Shown here: one piece after another, positions 56,743 through 64,000 of the stretch
How the letters are laid out: the number at the start of each line of letters is the position of its first letter
How positions within the stretch are numbered: the first letter of the stretch is position 1
Source: Asparagopsis taxiformis
Taxonomy: Eukaryota > Rhodophyta > Florideophyceae > Bonnemaisoniales > Bonnemaisoniaceae
Assembly (NCBI GenBank): GCA_030407315.1
Contig: JALQPE010000172.1
Span: 124,001-188,000 of the forward strand
Reading direction: 5' to 3'
DNA: 64,000 nucleotides
Notes under the pieces: model-generated
The model's database searches: none
The model's input: only the letters and a program-made list of their open reading frames with translations
What the model was told of the DNA's origin: nothing
Position numbers and translations under genes: made by a program

Positions 56743-57807
56743 ATGCAACAGAGCGGCTTTGCTGAACATACTCCGTTTCCGTCTGGATCGCTCCAAACCA
56801 CTCGCGAAATGTCTGGTTCAGGTATCACTGCGCGATTGTACACTGATTCTGGAGGATGGGGTTTGCCGACAATCGACGCAGATGGATTAGCAGCGTTGGC
56901 TCTGTTACGCTTTTCGAACATTCCCTTCTCAATTTGTTCAGATGCATCGCCATCAATGACCTGTGCCAACGTGCTTCCAGTTGTAATTTTCGAGAATGAG
57001 CAAACATCCGAACCGTCCGTCTGCGCGGGACTACCAAGTCTAATTGCGCTTCTCACCGCAAATCTAACCTTGCCCGATCCTAACAAACATCTTACACCGT
57101 TCATGATTGCTGAGTCCACCGCATTCGCAACTCTTGTCACCTCTCGCTTTGGCCCAGCACGCCAGTACGAGTTTTTCATTGATGACAAGAATTACGCAGA
57201 CATTTATCACACGCTCTTAGCAAAAGATTCGCGCTTTCCACTCAATGCACTTCTCCCTTATTTGAAAAGGAGGGATGTTAGGCGCTCTTTGAAAGATCGC
57301 AAACCTGACGCGTTGTACTTTGACGCTGGCATTGCTCTGGCGGCGCTTTCAACTCGCCTCGGGGAGCGCAACAAGTTTTTCTATGGCGAGGAGCCTTCCG
57401 TCTTAGACGCCATTGTATTTGGGTACTTGGCTACTGTTTTGTATATTCCGCTACCGAGCACAGAATTGCGAGGTCAAATAGCCAAATTCAGCAATCTAGT
57501 TGCTTTTGTTGGCCGTATTCGTCAGTTGTTCTTCGTTTCCAGCTCTGATGGAAGTAGCCAGTATCTTATGGGTGAGCTGGACGGCGAGAGCATCATGGAA
57601 GCCAAGCGACAGGAAGCACTGAAACGATCGAGATCGGCTTCATCTGGAAAAGAAGCACAAGGCGCATCGAATACGACTCAGAATTCTGACGAAAGCAAGG
57701 CTGAGAGCGAACGGAAGAGATGGAATAAGTACTTCATCTGGGGTTCTATTGCAGCATTTGCCGCCCACATTCTACTTGGTAATGAGGTGGAATTTGAGTA
57801 CGAGTAG
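56743..57807 (+). CDS. metaxin/Sam37-like outer mitochondrial membrane protein
   Basis: A protein of 354 residues. Metaxins (Sam37/Tom37) belong to the SAM complex that inserts beta-barrel proteins into the outer mitochondrial membrane. The N-terminal part (about 30-130) follows the thioredoxin-like GST-N layout with LPVVIFENE and LPSLIALLTAN. The C-terminal GST-like helical part (about 205-260) contains ALSTRLGERNKFFYGEEPSVLDAIVFGYL, the metaxin signature. A polar linker follows, and a single hydrophobic segment (about 332-348, YFIWGSIAAFAAHILLG) ends the protein as a tail anchor. The first 20 residues are probably not conserved. The gene is close (about 100 bases) to the convergent CSN7 gene. 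Confidence 0.82.
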   Translation: MQQSGFAEHTPFPSGSLQTTREMSGSGITARLYTDSGGWGLPTIDADGLAALALLRFSNIPFSICSDASPSMTCANVLPVVIFENEQTSEPSVCAGLPSLIALLTANLTLPDPNKHLTPFMIAESTAFATLVTSRFGPARQYEFFIDDKNYADIYHTLLAKDSRFPLNALLPYLKRRDVRRSLKDRKPDALYFDAGIALAALSTRLGERNKFFYGEEPSVLDAIVFGYLATVLYIPLPSTELRGQIAKFSNLVAFVGRIRQLFFVSSSDGSSQYLMGELDGESIMEAKRQEALKRSRSASSGKEAQGASNTTQNSDESKAESERKRWNKYFIWGSIAAFAAHILLGNEVEFEYE

Positions 57808-57909
57808 GACGCACGCAAATGACAGGTTGGCAGCAAAAGTCGGCAACGCAAGATGTGTAAAGAGAAAGTTACGAGTATTTATGCGCATGTACAGGTAGCG
57901 GGCGAGGTA

Positions 57910-58722
57910 TCACGAATCGAAGCGAGATCGAATAGAGCGTCCTTCAAACATACGTCGTTCATTCATAAGTTCCCTGCCGTGTCGTTCAAAACTATCCGAG
58001 GAATTGCGTTGCGAAATATCAACCCTAAGATTACGAAAGGTGTCAGCATTCACCGAACCATTAGCGACCACTTCCTTCTTCACACGGGCGACATTGGCGG
58101 CGGCTGCAGCTTTTTGCTCCGACGCCAGCTTGGTCTGTGCGGTAATGTAGTTAATCTTGTCGTCAATCGCTGATACAAGCTGGTCGGATCGAACAACCCA
58201 CGTCTTGAGAACGTCGATCATTTCCGTGACACCAGCCGGTGTCTGCACGTCTCTACCAGTCGCGCCCATGATTTCCACGATTGCTGCGCGCTGATCCATG
58301 CGGGCGCGCACGAGCCCGGCGTAGATGGCGTCGAGGACGACGTCCTCGACTTGGCGGACGGTAGTTAGTGACAGCTTTTCCATTAGCAGCGCGTAAGCGA
58401 GCAAGTTTTGACGCTTTGCTAGTGAAACAAGTGTGAGCATGCGAAGCTTCTTCCAGTGCTTTTCGGTGATCGGCGGAAAGGCATGCGGGTTGGATTGATA
58501 GTCGTCGACGGTTCCATAGGCAAATAGACGCAGTAGATCATAGTATTTTCGCTGTGCGGTTGTTTGTAGCGCTGATATGGAGCGTGTTTGCAGCAATTCA
58601 CTGAAGACGTGCAGGGCGGGGTCGGATGTTGCCTGTTCGCAGATTTCAGCTGCAGCTTTCTCGCTGGCGGTATTTGCGGCGGAGAGATAGTATGCGAGTC
58701 GTTCATTAGATGAGGAGCCCAT
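57910..58722 (-). CDS. COP9 signalosome subunit 7 (PCI domain)
   Basis: A protein of 270 residues, the usual CSN7 length. The COP9 signalosome removes Nedd8 from cullins. Residues 20-170 form the PCI domain with helical repeats and a winged helix. LFAYGTVDDYQ, LTEKHWKKLRMLTLVSLA-like text and LSLTTVRQVEDVVLDAIYAGLVRA are the family motifs (seen here as ITEKHWKKLRMLTLVSLA). Residues 195-245 are a coiled coil, and the last 30 are Arg-rich and disordered. The ATG at 58720-58722 is chosen; the frame continues to a TTG at 58819, whose translation is not conserved-looking. It is divergent from the lipoyl synthase gene. Confidence 0.85.
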   Translation of the reverse strand: MGSSSNERLAYYLSAANTASEKAAAEICEQATSDPALHVFSELLQTRSISALQTTAQRKYYDLLRLFAYGTVDDYQSNPHAFPPITEKHWKKLRMLTLVSLAKRQNLLAYALLMEKLSLTTVRQVEDVVLDAIYAGLVRARMDQRAAIVEIMGATGRDVQTPAGVTEMIDVLKTWVVRSDQLVSAIDDKINYITAQTKLASEQKAAAAANVARVKKEVVANGSVNADTFRNLRVDISQRNSSDSFERHGRELMNERRMFEGRSIRSRFDS

Positions 58723-59294
58723 TGTTGAGCAGATGTTGATGGTTGGTCTGGGTGTCGGCAGTTGCAGCCGGATCAAAGTTGGAAATATTTCAAGTGTGAC
58801 GGGATGTAAATTGTGCTGCAATACAACAATTCGTTTCCTATCTCGTTATCAACAGAACAGGTGAACTTGGTTGTATCATTTGGTTGCCACTCTCTGCTGA
58901 TGTATGTTATCTAACAGTTAGAAGCATGGAAAAGTCCGACTGCTCCGTCTCCAGTCGTTGCAACTAAAGTTGCAACATTCAATCGTTGCTTGAGTAGCTT
59001 GCCAGACAAACGCAATTTTTAATCCATTAAATATCCTCCAAGTGTTCATCCAAACATAGACACAATTTGCGAGCTTCTCGACGTTGACCCGCTCCGCAAT
59101 GCCGGTATCGCATTGTTCCTACCTAACCGGCACTGCCTCGACCATCGCCAGCTAGCCGCAACTAGCCTAGATCAATTCGCGCTAGCCTTTCCAAAACTGC
59201 AATCATAGCTCGCCCACGCAAACCTCTACTTGAACAACCACGCCCGCTGAAAAATCCCACGACAAACGCACCATATCATCATCGAATCCAAGCG
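58723..59294. other. divergent promoter region (CSN7 and lipoyl synthase)
   Basis: About 570 bases between divergent genes. AT-rich in the middle. No clear TATA box, RNA gene or repeat was recognised. Confidence 0.45.
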
Positions 59295-60404
59295 ATGGCA
59301 AGCTACCAGCACTCCAACCGCGATGTCGCATTTGCCAGCAACTACATCGCACTACCGACTCGTCAATCAAGCGCCCGCACTGCCGCGCTAAAAGGCGGCA
59401 GCGCACACCCGCGAAAGCGCCAATTGCGCACAACAATACTTTCCCAACAGACGCAAACGGCGCCAAACCAACCGCAGTATCCGCGAGTAGGGGTGCCACA
59501 GCCGGAAGGCAGGCGTCCGTCCTGGTTCCACGTGCCGGCGCCCGACGTAAATGCGGACGAATCGCGCTTTGCACAAATGTCCAAGGACCTGCACGGACTG
59601 AATTTGCACACGGTATGCGAAGAAGCAGCCTGTCCGAACATCGGGGAGTGCTGGAACGGCGGGACGGCCACCATCATGCTACTGGGCGACACGTGCACGC
59701 GGGGGTGTCGTTTCTGTGCGGTAAACACATCTGCCACACCGCCACCGCCCGATCCGTCCGAGCCTTTCAATACGGCGGCCGCCGTGTCCAAGTGGGGCGT
59801 GGATTACATCGTGCTTACAAGCGTCGATCGAGACGACATGCCGGATGGGGGTGCGGGCCATTTCGCGCGCACAGTGGAGTATCTCAAGGTTTACAAGCCG
59901 GATATGCTGGTGGAGTGTCTGGTGTCGGACTTTCGGGGCGATGTGGACGCTGTGACCACACTCGCTAATTCAGGTCTGGATGTGTACGCGCACAACGTTG
60001 AAACGGTTGAGAGATTGCAGAAACATGTGCGCGATCCGCGCGCAGGGTATAGACAGAGTCTGGACGTGCTTCGGGTTGCCAAGGAGGCGAATAGTAAGGT
60101 GTATACTAAGACGAGTTTAATGCTTGGTTTGGGGGAGACTGATGAGGAGATTAGACAGGCTATGAGGGATATGAGGGAGGTCGGGGTGGATGTGCTGACG
60201 TTGGGGCAGTATTTGAGACCGACGGAAAGACATCTGAGTGTTGTGGAGTACGTCACACCGGAGAAATTTGCTATGTGGGAACGGGAAGGAGTTGAGATGG
60301 GATTCCGATATGTCGCGGCTGGGCCGCTTGTGAGAAGTTCGTATAAGGCTGGGGAGTACTTTTTGGCAAACATGATTCGAGCAGACGGAGATAAACAAGC
60401 GTAG
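59295..60404 (+). CDS. lipoyl synthase, plastid type (radical SAM)
   Basis: A protein of 369 residues. It inserts two sulphurs into octanoyl groups on E2 proteins, giving the lipoyl cofactor. The auxiliary cluster cysteines are C108, C113 and C119 in [13 protein letters not shown]. The radical-SAM cluster is C134-x3-C138-x2-C141 in [11 protein letters not shown] conserved RSSYKAGE block near the end holds the serine ligand of the auxiliary cluster. [27 protein letters not shown] and [10 protein letters not shown] match the plastid enzyme (plant LIP1p) rather than the mitochondrial one, which has NLGECW and RFCNV. The first 65 residues are Ser/Arg/Gln-rich and suit a transit peptide. It would serve the plastid pyruvate dehydrogenase for fatty acid synthesis. 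Confidence 0.95.
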   Translation: MASYQHSNRDVAFASNYIALPTRQSSARTAALKGGSAHPRKRQLRTTILSQQTQTAPNQPQYPRVGVPQPEGRRPSWFHVPAPDVNADESRFAQMSKDLHGLNLHTVCEEAACPNIGECWNGGTATIMLLGDTCTRGCRFCAVNTSATPPPPDPSEPFNTAAAVSKWGVDYIVLTSVDRDDMPDGGAGHFARTVEYLKVYKPDMLVECLVSDFRGDVDAVTTLANSGLDVYAHNVETVERLQKHVRDPRAGYRQSLDVLRVAKEANSKVYTKTSLMLGLGETDEEIRQAMRDMREVGVDVLTLGQYLRPTERHLSVVEYVTPEKFAMWEREGVEMGFRYVAAGPLVRSSYKAGEYFLANMIRADGDKQA

Positions 60405-60708
60405 AGTCGATCGAGAGCGTTTGTGATGAGAACAGCCACAACACGTCGAGTTGGTGTGCCATGTGCGCAGAGACGAGATTTTTTCCGATCTGAAGGCATA
60501 AATTTTAAAAAAATTAGTGGGATATAATATCTTACCTCTGTTCTCGTCCACACTTTGTGGAGGCATGCGCTGCATTCACAAAGTTCATTCCGCGATAACT
60601 AAACATCAAAACCGCATCTAAGTTTCATCGCACTCCGCCCCCAATCTCCCACTATGTAACCACCCACTGTCCCCAACTCGTCCATCCCACCCCACCATCA
60701 ATCCCAAA
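60405..60708. other. intergenic region
   Basis: About 304 bases between two plus-strand plastid-protein genes. Nothing recognised beyond presumed 3' end and promoter. Confidence 0.45.
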
Positions 60709-61806
60709 ATGTCGGCCGCATTCCTCCCGTGCACTCCACTATCAACCCGCACCTTCACCCCGGCCCCACGCGCCGTAACCCGCCATGCGCCACGCATCCA
60801 AGTCGCCAAAATGTCCCTCAAGGACGACATTCTGCAGCGCGCCAAGGCCGACACGCAGCTACTCGCCAAAAACGCCGGGAAGATCCTGTCGGTAATTGCG
60901 ATAACCGCGGCGCTATCCATGCCGCTCAACAACGCAATGGCAGCCTCCGGCGGCGGGCGCATTGGCGGCTCCAGTTTCCGCCGGCCACCGTCTGTGCAGC
61001 GCGTGGCTCCACGCGCGCCGAGTGGCGGCGGCGGCGGATACGGATACGGGTATGGCGGCTATTCGCCCTTCATGCCGTCGATGTACATGAGCCCGTTCTT
61101 CCTGCCGTTCGGCGGCTTTGGCTTTGGCGGAGGGTTTGGCTCGTTGCTACTCTTCGGAACAGCCGCCGCCTTTCTGTACCAGTCCGTGCAAAACAGGGTT
61201 GTCGAGTCGGAATTCGAGGAGGCGACCGACCCGGTGACGTGTGTCAGCGTGCTGAAAATCGGCCTGCTGTCCACCGCGCGCTCGCTGCAGCTCGATCTGG
61301 ACATGCTTGCGCGGTCGGCCGACACGGCAAGTGTGTCCGGACTGCAGTATGTGCTGCAGGAGACTTCGATGGCGCTGTTGAGAAACCCGGATTATTGGAC
61401 GCATGCGAGCATTGATGTGAAGCAGGCGCGGCTGTCCAAGGCGGAGAATGAGTTTAATTCTGTATGTGTCGAGGAACGTCTCAAGTTGGATGAGGAGACG
61501 CTGAGTAATACTGGTGGGAGACGCAGTGAAATGCAGCGCGCTTCCGCGGCTGCATCAGATCTGTCCAAGGCGCCGAGCGAGTATATCGTTGTGACAGTCA
61601 TTGTGGCCAGTAGCGGTGAGTTGATTACAAAGCTACCGAAGAGTATCGACGGCGCAGCGGATGTGCAGCGTGCGCTGCGAGCTGTCGCGGGTGTGGCGAC
61701 GGATTCGTTGCAGGGCGTCGAGGTGATTTGGGCGCCGCAAAGTCTCAAGGACTCGGTGACGGAGCAGGAATTACTGGCGGATCATCCGGAGTTGCGTTTG
61801 TTATAA
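60709..61806 (+). CDS. DUF1517 family protein, thylakoid-targeted
   Basis: A protein of 365 residues. Residues 1-50 are a transit-like stretch. A hydrophobic segment (about 58-75) ending in a typical AMA cleavage site (76-78) follows, giving a bipartite leader for the thylakoid lumen or membrane. The mature start ASGGGRIGGSSFRRP is the hallmark of cyanobacterial and plastid DUF1517 proteins. A Gly/Tyr-rich run (SGGGGGYGYGYGGY) precedes a membrane segment (about 138-158). The rest is a soluble alpha/beta domain with ALLRNPDYW and EYIVVTVIVASSG. Function is unknown in the family. The gene is a likely plastid endosymbiont transfer and supports a photosynthetic host. Confidence 0.9.
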   Translation: MSAAFLPCTPLSTRTFTPAPRAVTRHAPRIQVAKMSLKDDILQRAKADTQLLAKNAGKILSVIAITAALSMPLNNAMAASGGGRIGGSSFRRPPSVQRVAPRAPSGGGGGYGYGYGGYSPFMPSMYMSPFFLPFGGFGFGGGFGSLLLFGTAAAFLYQSVQNRVVESEFEEATDPVTCVSVLKIGLLSTARSLQLDLDMLARSADTASVSGLQYVLQETSMALLRNPDYWTHASIDVKQARLSKAENEFNSVCVEERLKLDEETLSNTGGRRSEMQRASAAASDLSKAPSEYIVVTVIVASSGELITKLPKSIDGAADVQRALRAVAGVATDSLQGVEVIWAPQSLKDSVTEQELLADHPELRLL

Positions 61807-62177
61807 GTGTTGTGCGTGTATAGGGCCGAGGTTGCGGCACGGTTGGGTTTGGTGACATAGATTTGGTTTACGTGATAAAGAGCGGTGCGGCAATAATTTA
61901 GAAATGACTTAATTTAACGGAAGATGATACGCGTAGTTGACTATCGATAGGTGGGTTACACACAATCACAGCGCAGTTTACACCGCCGCCTGCTTGCATC
62001 AGATTTGAATTCAACTCTCCCTTGCACACGACCATCCGCTTCGCGCTCAGCCATCGACGTGTCATGGGCCAAGCAAATCTATAAACGTCGCAAACAAAAA
62101 CTTTCTTGTTCAAGCTCATGAGCAAGACACGTAATTTACCTCGACATAGTACAATAATTCAATCAGTCATCCATAAC
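61807..62177. other. convergent 3' region
   Basis: About 370 bases between converging genes. Nothing beyond presumed 3' ends was recognised. Confidence 0.45.
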
Positions 62178-63611
62178 CTAATATACGTCAGCGCCGCTCG
62201 GTAGCCGCCAAGCAAATCGCTCATCACCGTTATAAAACATTGCGCCAAGCGGTTCAACAACTCCCAATCTCACAAGAGTTCTGATTGGCGCCAGAAGCAC
62301 ATGTGCCAATCTCGGATGCACATGGCTGGTATACGTTGAAACTACAACACCATTCACGACAATGTCACCATGTAAAGTATGCGGTGCTATCAGTCCACGT
62401 TGCATCACAGTTTGCACCTTGGTCACGCGTGAATTTCCGTGCAAAGTCTGCAGCACATCTCCGACGCGCACCGACCTCGCCGTTGTCAGTCTATTATTCG
62501 CGTACAAGTAGTGGCCATCTGACAGCGTAACAACATGGTCACTGGCGGTTGTGATCTGCACAAATCTGTACAACCCATGCATAGTCCTATGAGTAAACAA
62601 GTAGATCGGACTTGTGTGCCGTTGCGACACGTGCACATGGTGTCCGGGCGCCAGGTCGGATAGACGCAGGTCGGAGCCGTCAGCGAGACGGACGCGTGCC
62701 GAGGCGGGGAAGCAGGCGGGTTCATCGGAGGCGTCTGGAGAGGGGGATTGTGGGGTTGGTGTAGCGGCGGATTCTGGAGCGGTAGTCGGCGATTGTGTGG
62801 GCGTGATTGTGGTAGATGTGGGTGTAGGATCGATAGCCTCGGTAGACGTGTCGGGATCCAACGCTGGATCGAAAGCATCGTCGGCTGCGTCCTGCGGCGG
62901 GGTGATGACGGGGGTCGGACTGGTCGTCGGAAGTTGAACGGGCGGGATGGTTGGGGCGCCATCGGACGGGTCTTGTAGAAGCTCGGGTGGAACGGGCTCT
63001 CGGAAAAGGAGACGATCAATGGTGTGGAGTATGCCATTTGAGGCGCGTACATCGGCAAAACTTAGAACAATAGCAGGATCTGGGATGTCTGGGGCGCCAT
63101 CAGCGAGGGCGTTGCTCAACAAGGAAATTTGGTCTCCGGTTAAGGTGACAAACGGTTGGTCGGCACCTATTCTATCCGAAGTAGTCTCAACGATGCCAGT
63201 GTGATACTGCAGCACGCCAGTGAGACCGTTTACGAGATCATCTTGAAACATGTTGTTGAACAAGTGTTCAAAAAAGGTGTATGTTTGTCGTTCGTTGTTG
63301 GGGTTGAAACCGAGATCAATGGCCGACTGGCGAAAAGCATCGTCATTGGGGGCAAGAAAGGTGATACCGTCATCGGTGTTCTCCATGAGCACGGTCTGAA
63401 ACTGTGTACGGGCGATGAGGGTGACAAGAATGTCCATATCCTTTCCATTGTCGTCAAATTGGGCGGGTCGACTGGTAGCGGAAACGAGGTCATAGAGTGT
63501 GCGGGACGCATCTTGACGAAGGGCGGTTGGATGGGCGTGAGACAAGTGGAGGAGAGAGATGAGTAAGAAGACGAGGAGACGCATGAGAGAAACGGAACGA
63601 AACAAGAGCAT
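62178..63611 (-). CDS. secreted fasciclin (FAS1) domain protein fused to a Hint (hedgehog/intein) domain
   Basis: A protein of 477 residues. A signal peptide (about 10-27, RLLVFLLISLLHLSHA) opens it. A FAS1 adhesion domain (about 34-205) follows, with TDDGITFLAPNDDAF and ASNGILHTIDRLLF. A Pro/Thr/Ser-rich linker (210-295) resembles an O-glycosylated stalk. The Hint domain begins at C300 in ACFPASARVRLADG, the expected autoprocessing nucleophile. It contains HVVTLSDGHYLYANN with the conserved His, VRVGDVL and the late NGVVVSTYTSHVHP, then a hedgehog-like tail. In hedgehogs this domain cleaves at the cysteine and can add a lipid to the N-terminal part; here it could release or lipidate the FAS1 part (inference). 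An ATG at M10 is an alternative start. Confidence 0.9.
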   Translation of the reverse strand: MLLFRSVSLMRLLVFLLISLLHLSHAHPTALRQDASRTLYDLVSATSRPAQFDDNGKDMDILVTLIARTQFQTVLMENTDDGITFLAPNDDAFRQSAIDLGFNPNNERQTYTFFEHLFNNMFQDDLVNGLTGVLQYHTGIVETTSDRIGADQPFVTLTGDQISLLSNALADGAPDIPDPAIVLSFADVRASNGILHTIDRLLFREPVPPELLQDPSDGAPTIPPVQLPTTSPTPVITPPQDAADDAFDPALDPDTSTEAIDPTPTSTTITPTQSPTTAPESAATPTPQSPSPDASDEPACFPASARVRLADGSDLRLSDLAPGHHVHVSQRHTSPIYLFTHRTMHGLYRFVQITTASDHVVTLSDGHYLYANNRLTTARSVRVGDVLQTLHGNSRVTKVQTVMQRGLIAPHTLHGDIVVNGVVVSTYTSHVHPRLAHVLLAPIRTLVRLGVVEPLGAMFYNGDERFAWRLPSGADVY

Positions 63612-64000
63612 GGTGTCGAAAGGAGTGATTGAGACGGGGCGTTAGATTGGAACGGGGTCGCGTGTGTTTGGGGTATTTGTACAATGTCGGCAGAGCATCG
63701 GAAGAAAGGAGGGGTCGGATGGTTGAAGCGGGTGCATTTGCAGACGAGAGGGACGGAGGCGTGCGGCACGGCACGGCACGGCACGGGAGGGCTGGGTAGG
63801 TAGGGCGCAGTTGAATTGGTTGGATTCTCACGTTAGTGTAAGAAAAACGGAGACGGGGTGTGTGTCACGTCTGAGCGGGGCGAGGTCGTAGATGATGGGG
63901 TGGTCGGATGGGACTGGTCAGTCCACGCGGCACAGCATGACGTAACAACTGGCAATAAATTGAATTGCACGGATGGTTGTCACGTGGAAGTCTACGGATC
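63612..64000. other. right-edge intergenic region
   Basis: About 390 bases upstream of the minus-strand FAS1-Hint gene, containing its promoter and a short pentanucleotide repeat (listed separately). No frame or RNA gene was recognised before the window ends. Confidence 0.45.
63765..63784. repeat. GGCAC pentanucleotide repeat, four units
   Basis: Four exact 5-base units about 155 bases upstream of the FAS1-Hint start codon. Confidence 0.85.

Overview
The window is nuclear DNA from a photosynthetic eukaryote with very few introns, most probably a red alga (inference). Almost every gene is one uninterrupted reading frame on either strand, separated by about 0.1 to 2 kb. The proteins are plainly eukaryotic (HECT ligase, SNARE, GARP and HOPS subunits, COP9 signalosome, metaxin, FANCJ-type helicase). 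At least two genes point to a plastid: a plastid-type lipoyl synthase and a DUF1517 protein with a bipartite, thylakoid-type leader. A fasciclin-Hint fusion, a tRNA gene that seems to carry an extra insertion in the D arm, and the scarcity of introns fit Rhodophyta better than green algae, but no species can be named from sequence alone.

Layout. 1-4.5 kb: the 3' end of a HECT E3 ligase gene and a disordered protein with a possible KA1 domain. 4.5-9.2 kb: an endosomal Qa-SNARE and a P4-ATPase. 9.6-16.4 kb: mitochondrial Lon, a three-RRM protein, a small membrane protein and trans-2-enoyl-CoA reductase. 16.5-24.4 kb: a FANCJ/BRIP1-like helicase, a PA-RING ligase broken across two frames, and Vps54. 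24.9-35 kb: a carbohydrate-related stretch with a double-domain glycosyltransferase, an AI-2E-type membrane protein, two tandem paralogous glycosyltransferase-like type II proteins, a decayed third copy in opposite orientation, and a secreted Cys-containing protein. 35-45 kb: Vps33 divergent from an ATP9/Neo1-type P4-ATPase, an ankyrin protein and a PH-domain protein. 45.6 kb: tRNA-Lys(CTT) with two insertions. 46-53 kb: three tandem paralogues of a family I do not recognise. 54-64 kb: an ABCG half-transporter, metaxin, CSN7, plastid lipoyl synthase, the DUF1517 protein and the fasciclin-Hint protein.

Themes. Membrane traffic and lipid asymmetry are well represented: Qa-SNARE, two flippases, Vps54, Vps33 and the PA-RING ligase. 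These are probably neighbours by chance rather than an operon, although Vps33 and the Neo1-type flippase share one short divergent promoter region. The most unusual items are the unrecognised triplicated family (46.2-52.8 kb), the doubly interrupted tRNA-Lys, the fasciclin-Hint protein, and the glycosyltransferase cluster with its inverted relic. No CRISPR array, insertion sequence, rRNA or virus-like block was seen.
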